Assembly: GCA_035235625.1 (NCBI GenBank)
Contig: CP141140.1
Span: 61,744,581 to 61,808,580, forward strand
Direction: 5' to 3'
From: Saururus chinensis
Lineage: Eukaryota; Streptophyta; Magnoliopsida; Piperales; Saururaceae
DNA: 64,000 bases
The notes below the pieces were generated by a model. That model did not search any database. It was given only the letters and a program-made list of their open reading frames with translations, and was not told the DNA's origin. Of the stretch, positions 46,837-57,830 are shown one piece after another. The position numbers were made by a program, and so were the translations under genes. The number at the start of each line of letters is the position of its first letter. The first letter of the stretch is position 1.

Positions 46837-48930
46837 ATTGAATGATTCACTGTATGCTCACCTTCATTCGGGTGGGCGATTGCATGATGAGATGACAATG
46901 TTGAATCTTTCTGCGTCATCTTATGATATGATCTATCTAGCTTCTAGTTTCCGTAAGCTGAGCTCTGCTTCTGGTCATGGATAGGTAAGAGTCACTATTC
47001 TGCATTTAACTTTTGTTTCTGATGTCTGGGTATGTTTAAGCTGTAGTAGTGTTGTTTGTATTGGGAACTTATGCTGTGACTGCTTTGGTGGAACACAACT
47101 TTAGCTTTGTGGGTTACTGGCTACTCTTTTTTCTTTCCTATATTGCTGCTTTGGTCTTCGTTAGTACCATCAATATGGAGTAGTAATAGTAGCAGAAGAC
47201 TACATCTTAATTTACCAATATTATTCTATGTTCATATTGAAGAATCGGTGTCCCGCTTCAGTTGACATCTCCTTGTCAATGGCTGGGTTTATTTCTTTGC
47301 TAGCTCCCTTCTTAAATTTCTTCCATTTGACTCGTGCACAGCGTTTATGAAGACAATATAAACTAAGACTAGTATTAGTCATCTGGCTATACATGGTTTT
47401 ACTTCGCCTTTTAACCATGCAAGAACAAGATGAGCTAACTTATCATTCAAAGAACAAGATGTGCTGACATAGCCTTGATGAAAAGCAGTTTCACGAACAA
47501 GTGTTCTTGGTCACACTTTTGATCTTATGTAGATTTTAGAAGTTATAAATTAACATTCTCGCATTCATGCAGCCTCCCATGGTGTGCTTGTCTTCTGGCA
47601 GTTTGATACTGTTGTTGTTCTTAATGGCAGACACTATGATTTCCTCTATGTGGAAACACCCTCATACTTTTTTTTCCATTCTCTCAAAAGCAATTTCCAA
47701 TCCTTGATTGACCGTATGCCTTGTTTGTTTTTGTTAAACAGTGTCCATGCTTCGTCTACCGTTCCTCAGATATGTCATATCTTTCTTTTTCTATTACTCA
47801 AATACGTCATATATATCAAATCACGTGGCCCTATTTTAGATTTTAACAAGGAGTGAAATCAATCCTCACCTATCCCTTGGAACTGCAAAATCTAGCAAGA
47901 TCCTCCCCAAGGAATTGATCTATTTTAAGGAAGTAGACAGAAAGAAAAGTATTTTTCTCCTTTCCTGATGGGAGGAGCTACCTGCTCATGATTTGACATG
48001 GCTGTGGAGTTTTGTTCACGGTGGTTAATTAATATCCTCCATTAAATTATTCAGCTGGTTGTAGAAAATTCTAGGCAGGTATTATTATTGTCACAAGGCT
48101 AAAACAAAGGCGTAAGATTCATGTCGTCCGTCCTAAATTAATAGTAAAAGATGCTATTTAATTATAATTATGATTATAATAAATCCATATAAGCCAATTC
48201 CTTAATCAAAATGACCGAGAGCCCTGTGAATTTGAGCTGATGATTGGATATGTTGGGTTTTCCTTTTCCGCTATTTTCATTGTTTATCTGAACTGGATGT
48301 GCCTAAAGCAACACATCAACCTTCTCAACACTTGAAGAGGTTGGCTCCTTCGTAGGGGCCTTAGGTGCTATATATATGTATGATCCCGTCTTATATGGAA
48401 ACTCAAAGTATAGATGCTAGTGTCTTTTCTCTTTTTTGATGGTTTTCTGCGGTCGGGAGAGATCACCTTGCTAATGGAGAATCTATTCTCCACACCAAGT
48501 AATTAAATAGGAATGTCCCAACTGATTACTGATTGATTTGCATTAATGTAATGTACTAATTATCAGCTCAAAGCTACTTTGTTATTAATGACAATTCAAC
48601 AAGTAATAGTGAATTTTTTGTAAATTTTCCGAGTAACATGAGATTCCTTACGCATTAGGATACTTTCTGTGGCCTCGGTCTTGGGTCATGCAAAAATGCT
48701 GTAGTTAGATCACAGGTTGGGGGGCCCAATCTGTAGTTAGAGAAGTTCTTGCCCTGGCCATCTTCAGTCAACAAGGTGATGAAAAATTGGAAATTCCTCC
48801 ATTATTCATTATGTACGGGCCCATTCAGTCATGTCATTTCACTTACGCAATTCTCATCAATGCAAACGCATGAAGGTGGAGCCCCTACTGCCTCTTTTAA
48901 ACCGTTCTACATTATTAGTTGTATTCAATT
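46837..48930. other. LSH 3' region and intergenic DNA
   Basis: The 3'UTR starts here. A strong donor-like TAG|GTAAGAG at about 46985 and an acceptor-like TTCATGCAG at about 47574 would allow a 3'UTR intron; unproven. Beyond that, only the dispersed-repeat copy at 48113-48197 was recognised. Open frames such as 47584-47856 have no family signal. Confidence 0.4.
48113..48197. repeat. Dispersed repeat, partner of 4356-4440
   Basis: Shares TAAGATTCA(T/C)GTC, ATGCTA(C/T)TT and the TTATAATTAT-type tract with the copy near the start of the window. Confidence 0.4.
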
Positions 48931-49100
48931 TAGGGCCTGTTTTGATGGAAAATAAAAATACCTTAAATGGCTTAAAAGTCCTTTTCACCATGACCCGCGA
49001 GAAGGGTTAAGTTTCGAAGGCTCTGATTTGATATTTTATATAATAAAATAATCAAAAAATTACTTTATTTTAAAATTAAAATAGTACCAAAACAGGCTAT
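48931..49100. mobile_element. MITE, 170 bp, ends GGGCCTGTTTTG
   Basis: Left end TAGGGCCTGTTTTGATGG and right end AGTACCAAAACAGGCTAT form an inverted pair (core CCTGTTTTG), the common plant GGGCCTGTTTGG-type terminus of PIF/Harbinger (Tourist-like) or hAT MITEs. The target duplication is not clear enough to choose between them. No coding. Confidence 0.6.
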
Positions 49101-50021
49101 ATATTTATTTTTTAAAATTAAATAAAATTATTAATATATGACATAAGGAATATAATATTTTTGTTCATAAGAGGCTTCCGGAATTGAGTGCTCGCAAAAG
49201 AAGCCTATGAAGACATAACATATTACAACATAACTCAGAATTATTATTATTTATTTATAACAGGGGCGTGTAAGCCATTAAGACCCTACTTAGAAGAGGG
49301 AGAGCTACCGGTCTCTTAAACCACAGCACTCTACCACTAATCTCCTTAGGTATGTACAAGGCCCACTCATTAAGTTATTTTATTTATTGATGTTTATATC
49401 CATGGGCAGTGATCCTCATATATAATTGGCTTCAAAAGATGTTGAAATAAAAAACTGTCTTATACCGGTGGTTTTTCTTCCTCAAACCGGTATCCACTCC
49501 AGATCCTTTTGCGAATGAATTGAGACCCATCTGTTAGAACTAAATGGAGACATCAGAAACTCCGTTTGTGGTTCAAGAGAGATTAGAAGCGGTCAGTGTC
49601 AAGCAGGGAGAAAGACACATATAGCATCTGATTCATGGGACTCAAGTTAACATTAACCAAGATCATTTTTGTCACCGTAAGAAGCTTAAAGGTCCCCATA
49701 CCTCTGTCATCCCAGCACCACCTGCAGTACTATGATTTCATTTATTAATTAATGGCTACCTTCAGTCTATAGCTTGTGAGTTGGAAACCTTTATAATTGG
49801 TTCAAACAGATGTTCCAAAGGAAGATCTCTTCAGTTTTCTTTATAATATTCATTCACTGCCCACCTATTGCGTCAGGCAACTGAAGGGGGAAATACATAG
49901 GATCTGGTTCAGAAGCACAGTAGCACGTAGTTCCTTCAATGGGAGCAAAACTGAAGCATGGACCAGTCAATCTCGTTTGCTTTTAAACAAGCAGGAGAGA
50001 CAGATAAATAAAAGGGGCAAT
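49101..50021. other. Intergenic DNA with a possible SINE fragment
   Basis: 49250-49366 (minus strand) carries ATTAGTGGTAGAGTGCTGTGG, an A-box-like phrase, next to CTTGTACATACCTAAGG shared with 42030-42190. The remainder shows nothing recognisable. Confidence 0.35.
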
Positions 50022-50029
50022 GTCAAAAG

Positions 50030-51085
50030 TAGGAGTGTAAAACGGACGGATGCGAACGCGGATAAGGGTGGTCCGCAGCCGTCTATTTACAAATGAAGGT
50101 CATGTCCGTCTGTCCGCTGTCTGTGATGGACACAAGATCTGTCCATTTGCATCTGTCCATCACGGACACGAACGGACACAAACTCTTCCCATCGCTTCTG
50201 GTTCAGTGGTGCAAGGCGGTGATCCGATAGCAGCCGGTGGTACAAGGCGGTGATCCGGCACCCTTGAATGGTGGAAATGAGAAAAGAGGTGGGAGTGGTG
50301 GAGCTTGGTAGAGAAAGGCGACGGCTTGGTGATGGTGTGAGACGGTGAGGAAATGGTGTCTACTGGTGATGCGAGGTAGGGGCCAACAAGAGAGGTGGAG
50401 GTCTGGCGACAGAAGCCGACGGAAGGAGGATGACATTTGGGAGATCAAAAGAGAGGGGAGAGATGGAGATCTCGCAGTGAAAAGAGAGGGAGTTGAGAGG
50501 AAGAGGAGATCTGGTGGGCCGGTGGCGGAAGCCATGGCGAGGAATTGAGGAAGAGGGGCGAAGGTGACGATGGGGGTGAAGGGCGAGGTGGCGGCGACGG
50601 CCAGGAAGTGGCGACGGCGAGGTGAGGCGGCTGCGACGGCCAGGAAGCGGCGACGGCGAGGTGAGGCGGCTGCAACGGCTAGGAAGAGGTGATGGCGAGG
50701 TAAGGCGGCGACGGCGAGGTGAGGCAGTTGCGACGGCCAGGCAACAGCGACTGCCAGGTGAGGCGGCTGCGACGGCCAGGCAGCAGCAATAGCGAGGTGA
50801 GGCAGACGGCAAGGCAAGGCGGCGACGATTTAGACATTAAGGTTGAAATCACGATCGGGAAGGGAGAGGGGAAATGAGAATAAAATATGTATATACCCAC
50901 GGACATGGACAGCCGCAGACACGGACAGGCTGTGTCCGCAGCAGCGTCCGTAAAAGGATCGGACCAAAACTGCTATCCGCAGTCGTGTCCGTGTTCGCAC
51001 GAACAAGTTAATATCGTCCGTTTTCAATACGAATAGACACGGCTACGAACGGACAGCAAACAACTGCTATCCATTTACACCCCTA
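50030..51085. mobile_element. hAT-type non-autonomous element with internal GC-rich minisatellite
   Basis: Perfect 8-bp target duplication GTCAAAAG at 50022-50029 and 51086-51093. The ends are TAGGAGTGTAAAACGG and, inverted, TAGGGGTGTAAATGG. Both subterminal regions (50040-50185, 50895-51060) are dense in TGTCCGT/ACGGACA motifs, typical of hAT transposase-binding repeats. The middle is a GC-rich block (50280-50830), very unlike the AT-rich surroundings. No transposase coding is present. Confidence 0.88.
50560..50825. repeat. GC-rich minisatellite, period 39 bp
   Basis: Units carrying GGCGAGGTGAGGCGGCTG start at about 50616, 50655 and 50694, then shorter variants (GGCGACGGC, GACGGCCAGG) continue to about 50825. 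With period 39 every frame stays open, which explains the 204- and 150-codon minus-strand frames here. They encode Pro/Ser/Arg/Ala repeats with no domain. Confidence 0.8.
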
Positions 51086-51093
51086 GTCAAAAG

Positions 51094-51773
51094 GTTATAA
51101 AACCTTCCAGAATTACCCAAAACTAAATCCATCAAATTTGGACAACATTTGTCAAAAGATAAAAATATTTTTTTTTAAAAGATATAATATTCCTTCAACA
51201 AAAAATATCTACAAAAATTCAAAGCATTTTGATTAGATTTCATAAGTGGGCCCTCACATGATTTTACTTATTTAGACCAATTAAAACTTATATATAAGTT
51301 TTTTATTAATATTTTTTATATAAAAATATTAATTTTTTTAAAATTTAAAATTTAAATCACATCACATTCAATTCTTTCTTAAAAAAACTACCACCCTGCC
51401 ACCATTATCTTGCCTGTTGGCTGTCATTTTTTCGTTGGCTGTCATATTTTCGTTGCCGTAGACACTTTCAACACTCAACTGGCTTGAAAAATCCATTTTG
51501 ACGCTTGAAATTGAGCATCATTTAATGGCCAGATCTAACCGTGAGCCGCATCTAGAGTTACCTAGTGGCCACCGCCTGTCCTTGGCTAGGTTGCAACCTT
51601 TTAAGCAACACCATCGGTGTGATAAGCCTGGGAAGGCCGCCTCCTCCGCTTAGAACCCTTACACTAAACTTAAAAGGAAGGGTAAACCCCAAGGGAATTT
51701 TTTTATCATTTTTTAACAATGAGTGTAAGCCTTCATAAAACAAGGTGTAATTTTTTATTTTATTAAAAAATTT
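51094..51773. other. Intergenic DNA, nothing recognised
   Basis: AT-rich sequence with a short tandem CGTTGGCTGTCAT pair near 51432-51452. No gene seen. Confidence 0.35.
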
Positions 51774-51829
51774 AAAAATTATTAGTAATATATATATATA
51801 TATATATATATATATTACTAATAATTTTT
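51774..51829. repeat. Perfect palindrome around an (AT)n tract
   Basis: AAAAATTATTAGTAAT, then about 24 bp of alternating AT, then the exact inverse ATTACTAATAATTTTT. The arms are 16 bp each and symmetric about 51801/51802. It could extrude as a hairpin. Confidence 0.85.
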
Positions 51830-51844
51830 AATTTTTTTTAATAT

Positions 51845-52166
51845 ATGAGTTTGGGCTTATATATGTCTACGTGAACCTAGGCTCTATGGGCCGTCGGATT
51901 TATATTCGGCTACAACTCATGAGTATTATTGGCTGTCGGATATAAATCTGACAGCCCATAGAGCCTGGGCTCACGTAGGTGTATATGAGCCCGGGTTCAT
52001 ATATGCCTACGTGAGCCCGGGCTTTATGAGCCATCGAATTTATATCCGGTGGCCTATAATACTTATGGGTATTTAAACCCATGAGTATTATGGGCCGCCA
52101 TATGTATATCCGGCAGCCCATAGAGCCCGGGCTCACGTAGGCTATATGTGCTCGGGCTCATATAAA
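51845..52166. mobile_element. Double fold-back element (two adjacent hairpins)
   Basis: Four arms of about 65-85 bp alternate in orientation: 51845-51910 with 51929-51996, and 51993-52070 with 52077-52160. Each contains the core CTACGTGAGCCCGGGCTCTATGG (or its inverse, with substitutions) and a TATATCCGGC/GCCGGATATA phrase. The open frame crossing it is a by-product. Looks like a fold-back or MITE pair; superfamily unknown. Confidence 0.75.
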
Positions 52167-54369
52167 CGGGACTCGTATAGTTATATAAAAAAGAAAAAAT
52201 TGAGCTTTGAGTAAATTGAGGTTGGAAAATAGAAGCTTATATAATTACCTGTAAATAAAATATATAATAAATTCATCAAAAAAATTATTAAAACTACTTT
52301 ATTGTGAAGATGGAGGGCAACTCTGAACATCCAATTAGGAAATTTTTGAAAATCACATTGCAAGCAGGTATCAAATTTAGTCTGAACAATTTAGGCATTA
52401 CCCGTGTTAGGTGTTAAGTTTTAGATGGAACTTCTATTTGTTAGGGATTTTTAGGGCATTTGTGGATAAATGGCATAAGGGAACATGCAAAGGAGATAGT
52501 TCTCTCTCTCACACACACAGTTGTACTCACACAATCCCTCTACCTCTCCCCTTCATCTTTGCGGGAGAAACTGGCGCATACAGGGGTGAAATCAGTTGGT
52601 TACATATTTGAAGTTGGGGAAGATTCAAGTGTGCACCGCCTGATTTTAACCACATGACCTCGACTACTTCGCCATGGTAAGTTATTTTTAAAACGTATTT
52701 TCCATTAAGAACAATGTTTATTGTAAGTGCACTTTGTTGGGCTTAAAACAATTGAAAGAAACTTTTCAATGTGTCCATCCGTCTTAATCTGGCAGTTCCT
52801 TGCCGACATTACTTCATTCATGCTCTCATCTAATAAACAATACTGGCATCTACTGGTTCATGCAAGAGTTATACTTGCAGTGCAACCACTAGGCAAGAGA
52901 ATTCTAACTAAAAAACCTGTTTTTGCTAGCTTGGCCTGCCAATCTTTTGATAATTGATTTTTGTGCACGAGTATCCGTTGTTGCTTTCATATTTTGGACA
53001 TTTCACCATTTGCCTATTTTCCCTACACTTTATCCTTTTTAAAATTCTTTGGTCAAGATTCATGGTATTTGGATGAACAAATTTTGACAAAAAATGATTT
53101 TTCATTCTTGATTTTGCTGCAATTGTTATTCATTTTATCGTTTTTTCGCACACAATTGATTTTTTATATCACTTGCCATTAGACAAAATTTAGCCATCAA
53201 ACGGTAGCACATTTTTTTGATGAAAATGTATAATTAAGTGCATATTAATTTTTATATGAGAGGAGTTTAGATATGCAACTAAATCATGAGACTCGCGGTA
53301 GAGCCCAATGGATAGGTGGGTGTTGTAGATAAGCAACCTGACATTCATGACCTCTTTGCCCAATAAAATTCTCTCTTCTTCAATGATGCACTCAACACCT
53401 GCATCAAATCTTATTACCTTTCACGCTTTCCATTGGAGAGTTACGAATGTGAGCCTTTTGGCACACAGCTTGTTGATTCTCATACGTAGCTTTTTTTTTT
53501 CTATGCAATTCAAGTGTGTAACCAATAAAGTAGTCCAATTATGTTATTGTAAGGTAGATGCTTTCGTAATTTTGGTTGAATTACAATTATGTTATTCCTA
53601 TAGCGAATATCATGTATCATATTTATTAATTCCATAACAAAAACACATGTTGTGTGTATTTCGGGGAATCTACTTTGTGACTTAAAATTTTTGGGGTTGT
53701 CTAAGTGATCAAGGTAAGTAATAGAGCTTGAAGATTGAAGATTCAAAGAGCTTAAACTCAAGTCAAGCATCTTGTGAAGTTTCTACCTAAATTGTACAAA
53801 TTCACAGTATATTCTTAGGTAGTTTTTTTTCTTTAATTCTAGTCTTATTTTATCGTATTGAAGCTATCTATGAAGTAAAAAGAGTCAGAAATGTGCTTGA
53901 AAAATTACTTAAATTTATGCAAGTCGTTCGATTGCCCGATCGATCGTTCAGGGTCTAAATCAAATTCCATTAATTAATCTGAAGTCATTTGATCCATTGT
54001 TCTTAGGATCAATCTACTCAAATAGATCGATTGCCATAAGGGGGAAAATTCCTAAAATAGTTCGATTTGATTCTTAATTGGGCAAAACTTCCTCTTGGAC
54101 TCTTTGACCCTATATATACCTGTGTTTGACGAATAATCGAATAGAAAGTAGCCTCTCCCTTTGAAGAGAAGCCCTAGTTTCAAGTCTAGAGTCTCTTGAT
54201 TCTTATCTAGTAAGTATCTCTCACAATCTCAAGTTTTGTTTTTCATTGATTCATATGTTCCTTGAGTATTAAATCTTCTTGAGTGTCTCTTGATGTTGTT
54301 GAAGATTATTTGTGAGTGAAAACCTAAACCCTGTGTGTTAAAACTTGAGCATTTGATTGCGTGGAAACT
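52167..54369 (+). other. Intergenic and probable LTR-derived DNA
   Basis: From about 53640 the sequence resembles a retrotransposon LTR. It includes GATCGATCG-rich stretches (53930-54040), a TATATATACC box near 54112-54121, and CTCTTGATTCTTATC leader-like sequence. It appears to continue past the inserted solo LTR at 56373, where TTTTCCACACTAAAATTTTG (about 56609) resembles the 3' part of plant copia LTRs. The left part (52170-53640) shows nothing recognised. Confidence 0.4.
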
Positions 54370-54373
54370 AACT

Positions 54374-56368
54374 TGTTATGCCCCGACTTTTTAAATTGAT
54401 TTGAAGGTCGGAGCGCCGGCAACTTATAGTAATAAATGGGCCAAGATCAACCGTGTACAGAAGAGTAACCATTCATTGATTTAGGTAATTACAAAAAACT
54501 TTACAACATAAGGCTTATCGTGCCTTGACAAAATCAAAGTCGCGCGCATACAAAATTAATACTTAACAAAAGAACGTGATAAAGCATAAATCCTTTGAAG
54601 TCTACGAGCAATCCTCAAGAATGTTATCTTCGTCGTCCAAACCTGCGGCGTCTAGGGGTGGGTGAGTATAATTATACTCAGTAGATAGAATTAAATTCTA
54701 TTAGCATGCTAAAACATGAAGCATAAATAAAGATGCATAAAATATTCTCATAATACAATGTCGAATTAAATCAATATTATCGACTAACAAAATCCGACAC
54801 ATTTCTTAAATAAAAAGTAGACAAAAATAGTTTTTCATAGAATCTGGTAAATTCGGATAATTTGTTCATAGCCAAAATCCAATAATTAAATCAAAATCGG
54901 ATAAATCGTCATTCACAGAATGTCACCGATACCCGACGACATACACCTGTGCTCGTGGGGCAACGGGATTAGAATGAAGAAGATCTTCCCACAATATCTA
55001 ACGTCATGTGCGCGTCATATGCCATAATAGGCGGTACCTAGGAGTCGTAACTCCGATAGCTTTTGGGCTTCATACCAAATAGCTACCCGTCAAAACCGAT
55101 CGTAGGTTTTGGGCATTATACCAAATAACTACCCTTCAAATCTGGTCAAATCATTCATGAACGTATTCCAAATAATAATAATATTTTAATGGACATATTA
55201 CAACAAAAACTCATTAAGAGGCGAACACAACGCTATTATTTTAGCGCATGTCCACCCTTAATCATATCCATTTTAAAATAATAATTTATTTATGAGATAA
55301 ATAAATTATAAAATATAACGCCTAGTCATAGCACAAAATTAGAGCTTAAAACCACCTACCCTCGTTAAGCCTACGTTTGCAGTTGGCTTAAAAGTGGTGG
55401 GCAGCACCTCCCCCTGCGCAAAGATATTTTCGTTGTCTAGTTTGGGCGAGGTGGATAGAACCTCCCTTAGCGCTAGGACAGCCTCCTCGTCCGACTCCGG
55501 TGAGGCGGGCAGAACCTCCCCTAACGTCGGGACAATCTTCTCGACTAACTCGGGTGAGGCGGACAAGGCCTCTTCTTGCCTTGGGTCGTTTCTACCTTTT
55601 AGAGGGGCTATCTCAAAAAATGGACCCCCTCACAAAGTCCGACACCCTCGAATTGGGTAAATTTAGTTTTTGAACGGATAAAAACGGGTGACAAATGACA
55701 AACATATGCACGTTTAACCCCCCCTCACAAACATGCGTAAAACAATGAAACAGGAAGAGAAGAGGGTTGGGGCGACTTGAGCCTCCTCCTCCCCTCTTCC
55801 TTAAATAGCCCATACGGGCTTTCGGATGTGCTACATGTGTCATGCATCCGGCCAGCTGCTGCGGGCTAGCCCTAGCCGCGGGCTGCAGCTAACCTGCCTG
55901 CCGCATTGCGGCAGTTCAATCTGCCGCAATGCGGCAGCTGCCAAGGCTGACGCACAAAAGTATATATATTTTTATTTTCGTTTTTAAAATTAAAATAAAA
56001 ATTAAAATTTTAAACGAGCGTAATTCCCTACCCCGAACTTCGAATCATGCGTTCTTGGTACCGTTGGACTCGTATCGACGAGCCCTTCGAAACAAGACTA
56101 GACAAGGGTATATTTTCTCACAGATTTAAAATGGGTCCCGCCTATGGCACCCTTCCCAATGCCATAGACTACTATCCCAGTGTCCGTTTCACAAGTTCTT
56201 AGGCTCGATACGTTCGTCTCACCGAGCCTTATTAAAGTTCTTAAGGCTTATCTAAACAAATCAAGTTCAAGACAAACAAATTTTAAGAAAAACCGTTAAT
56301 GGGCCTTAAAACCTGCTAATGGGCCCAAACGCCCGAATTTCAAAACATAGAAATTACAGGGCATTACA
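54374..56368 (-). mobile_element. Solo LTR (family A), 2.0 kb, inverted
   Basis: On the minus strand it starts TGTAATGCCCTGTAATTT at 56368 and ends AAAGTCGGGGCATAACA at 54374, so it has TG...CA ends. Flanks match over 4 bp (AACT at 54370-54373 and 56369-56372). A minus-strand TATTTAAGG promoter-like box is at about 55806-55798. No coding and no second LTR nearby, so I read it as a solo LTR. The segment TAGACTCGTATCGACGAGCCC-like at 56065-56090 matches the partial copy at 63471-64000. Confidence 0.78.
55390..55570. repeat. 54-bp tandem array in LTR A
   Basis: Three to four units with CCTCCCC/CCTCCCT at about 55407, 55461 and 55515 and GGGCGAGG/GGTGAGGCGG between them, diverged. Period 54 gives an 18-residue repeat on the minus strand (REVL-STSP type), not a gene. 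Confidence 0.7.
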
Positions 56369-56372
56369 AACT

Positions 56373-57822
56373 AGAAAGTGATTCCTTTAATCTACTTGGT
56401 GGATGTCCAAGATATTTGTGCATTGGTGGAAGAATAGAAGATGAAGGACACACCATGGATATTGGATTCAAATGAAGTAGGGTTTAAGTCATTGGGTAAA
56501 TTGTTGGAAAGTAATTGTATATGGGGAAAAAGGTGACTTTTTGTACTCAATCCATTCTATAGTGCATCAACTTTAAGTGGTCAGATAGGTCCCAAAGTAA
56601 TTTGGGTTTTCCACACTAAAATTTTGTGTTTGGTGTGCTTGTACCTATTTGTTTACTTAATCCAAATATCATGATTAAGGATTTAGTGATATATATGAAT
56701 GCTTGTTATTAAAATAATTTTAAGTGAACTAAGGGTTCATTAGATTGGCTCCTTGAGGGTATGCAATCTAATGAAGTTGGTTTTATGTGATGTTTAGTGC
56801 ACATGCTCAAACTCACTTCTTCACTAGTTCATGTGTGTAATCAACCTTGCATATTAATTGGAAATGTTTAATAGATCATTTTCAAAAAAAATTCTTAATT
56901 TTATATGCAAATGATCCATTAGTTTGTCACTTTTCAACATATTCTCTCCTATAATATGAAATTGGTGAGCTCATTGTTATATTGATGAGTTCACTAGCTT
57001 CACAAATTAAATATGCAAATGTATATGTGTGAGTTTGGATATATTATCTACTATAAGAAATTGGAATTCCCTAATTAATTGGTGGTGTTGTTAAATTGGT
57101 GGGTTTGCTCTTAAATTATTACATAAAGAGGATTGCTGATATGATTGCATGTGTCAATGTTATTATCATATTGTATAAAGTAGTTATAAAGTAGATTCAA
57201 GAAACATAAACAGAGCTCAAACTCCCCAATCTTCATAAACAAGAGTCAATTAAGATATATATTGGATAATTCCCTTATAAATTCCCAATTAGATGGAAGA
57301 TTCTCCAATAAATTAAAAAATAAGTACAAATTTGCGAAGAAATATTTGGTGTTTATTAGATTGAAGACTTTGATCAAGGAAAAAGATGAAAATGATCACC
57401 TTTTGTTTTGGTTTGGTTCATCATTCATTGAAAACTGAAAACCACACCAGCACTAAGGCTCATTTATTCTCTGATCCGATGAAAATCCCACAGCAACTCC
57501 AATTTTAATAAAAAAAAGAAGCCTCCAGTCTTGGTCATTATCACCTCCTAACGCTATCAACATTGCTTCCTGTAATTGTTGTTGTCTCATGTTCTCATTG
57601 TTGCCTTCACCATGTGATCCCTCTTTCTATTTCTTATTCTCTTCATATCATTCTTTAACTTAGCTAGTAACCTCCCATTCCCACTTTCTACCCCCTCTAT
57701 CCATCTCTCACATGCTCTCTTGGCTCACATGTTGCCTTTCTACCCTTTTTTTTCTCACAAGAACTTTGTCGAATGTGGTTGTTGCCAGTCTTCCATGTCG
57801 TATTAGGTCGACAATTTGTTTA
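56373..57822. other. Continuation of LTR-like DNA, no gene
   Basis: The first few hundred bases seem to be the right half of the LTR interrupted at 54370, including the copia-like TTTTCCACACTAAAATTTTG phrase. The rest, up to the hAT target site, is AT-rich with no coding seen. Confidence 0.4.
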
Positions 57823-57830
57823 ATTGGCAC

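Noticed and set aside
50203..50817. Long minus-strand open frame of 204 codons (and a 150-codon frame overlapping it)
   Set aside because: It is generated by the 39-bp GC-rich minisatellite inside a hAT element, all frames are open, and the product is Pro/Ser/Arg/Ala repeats without a domain.
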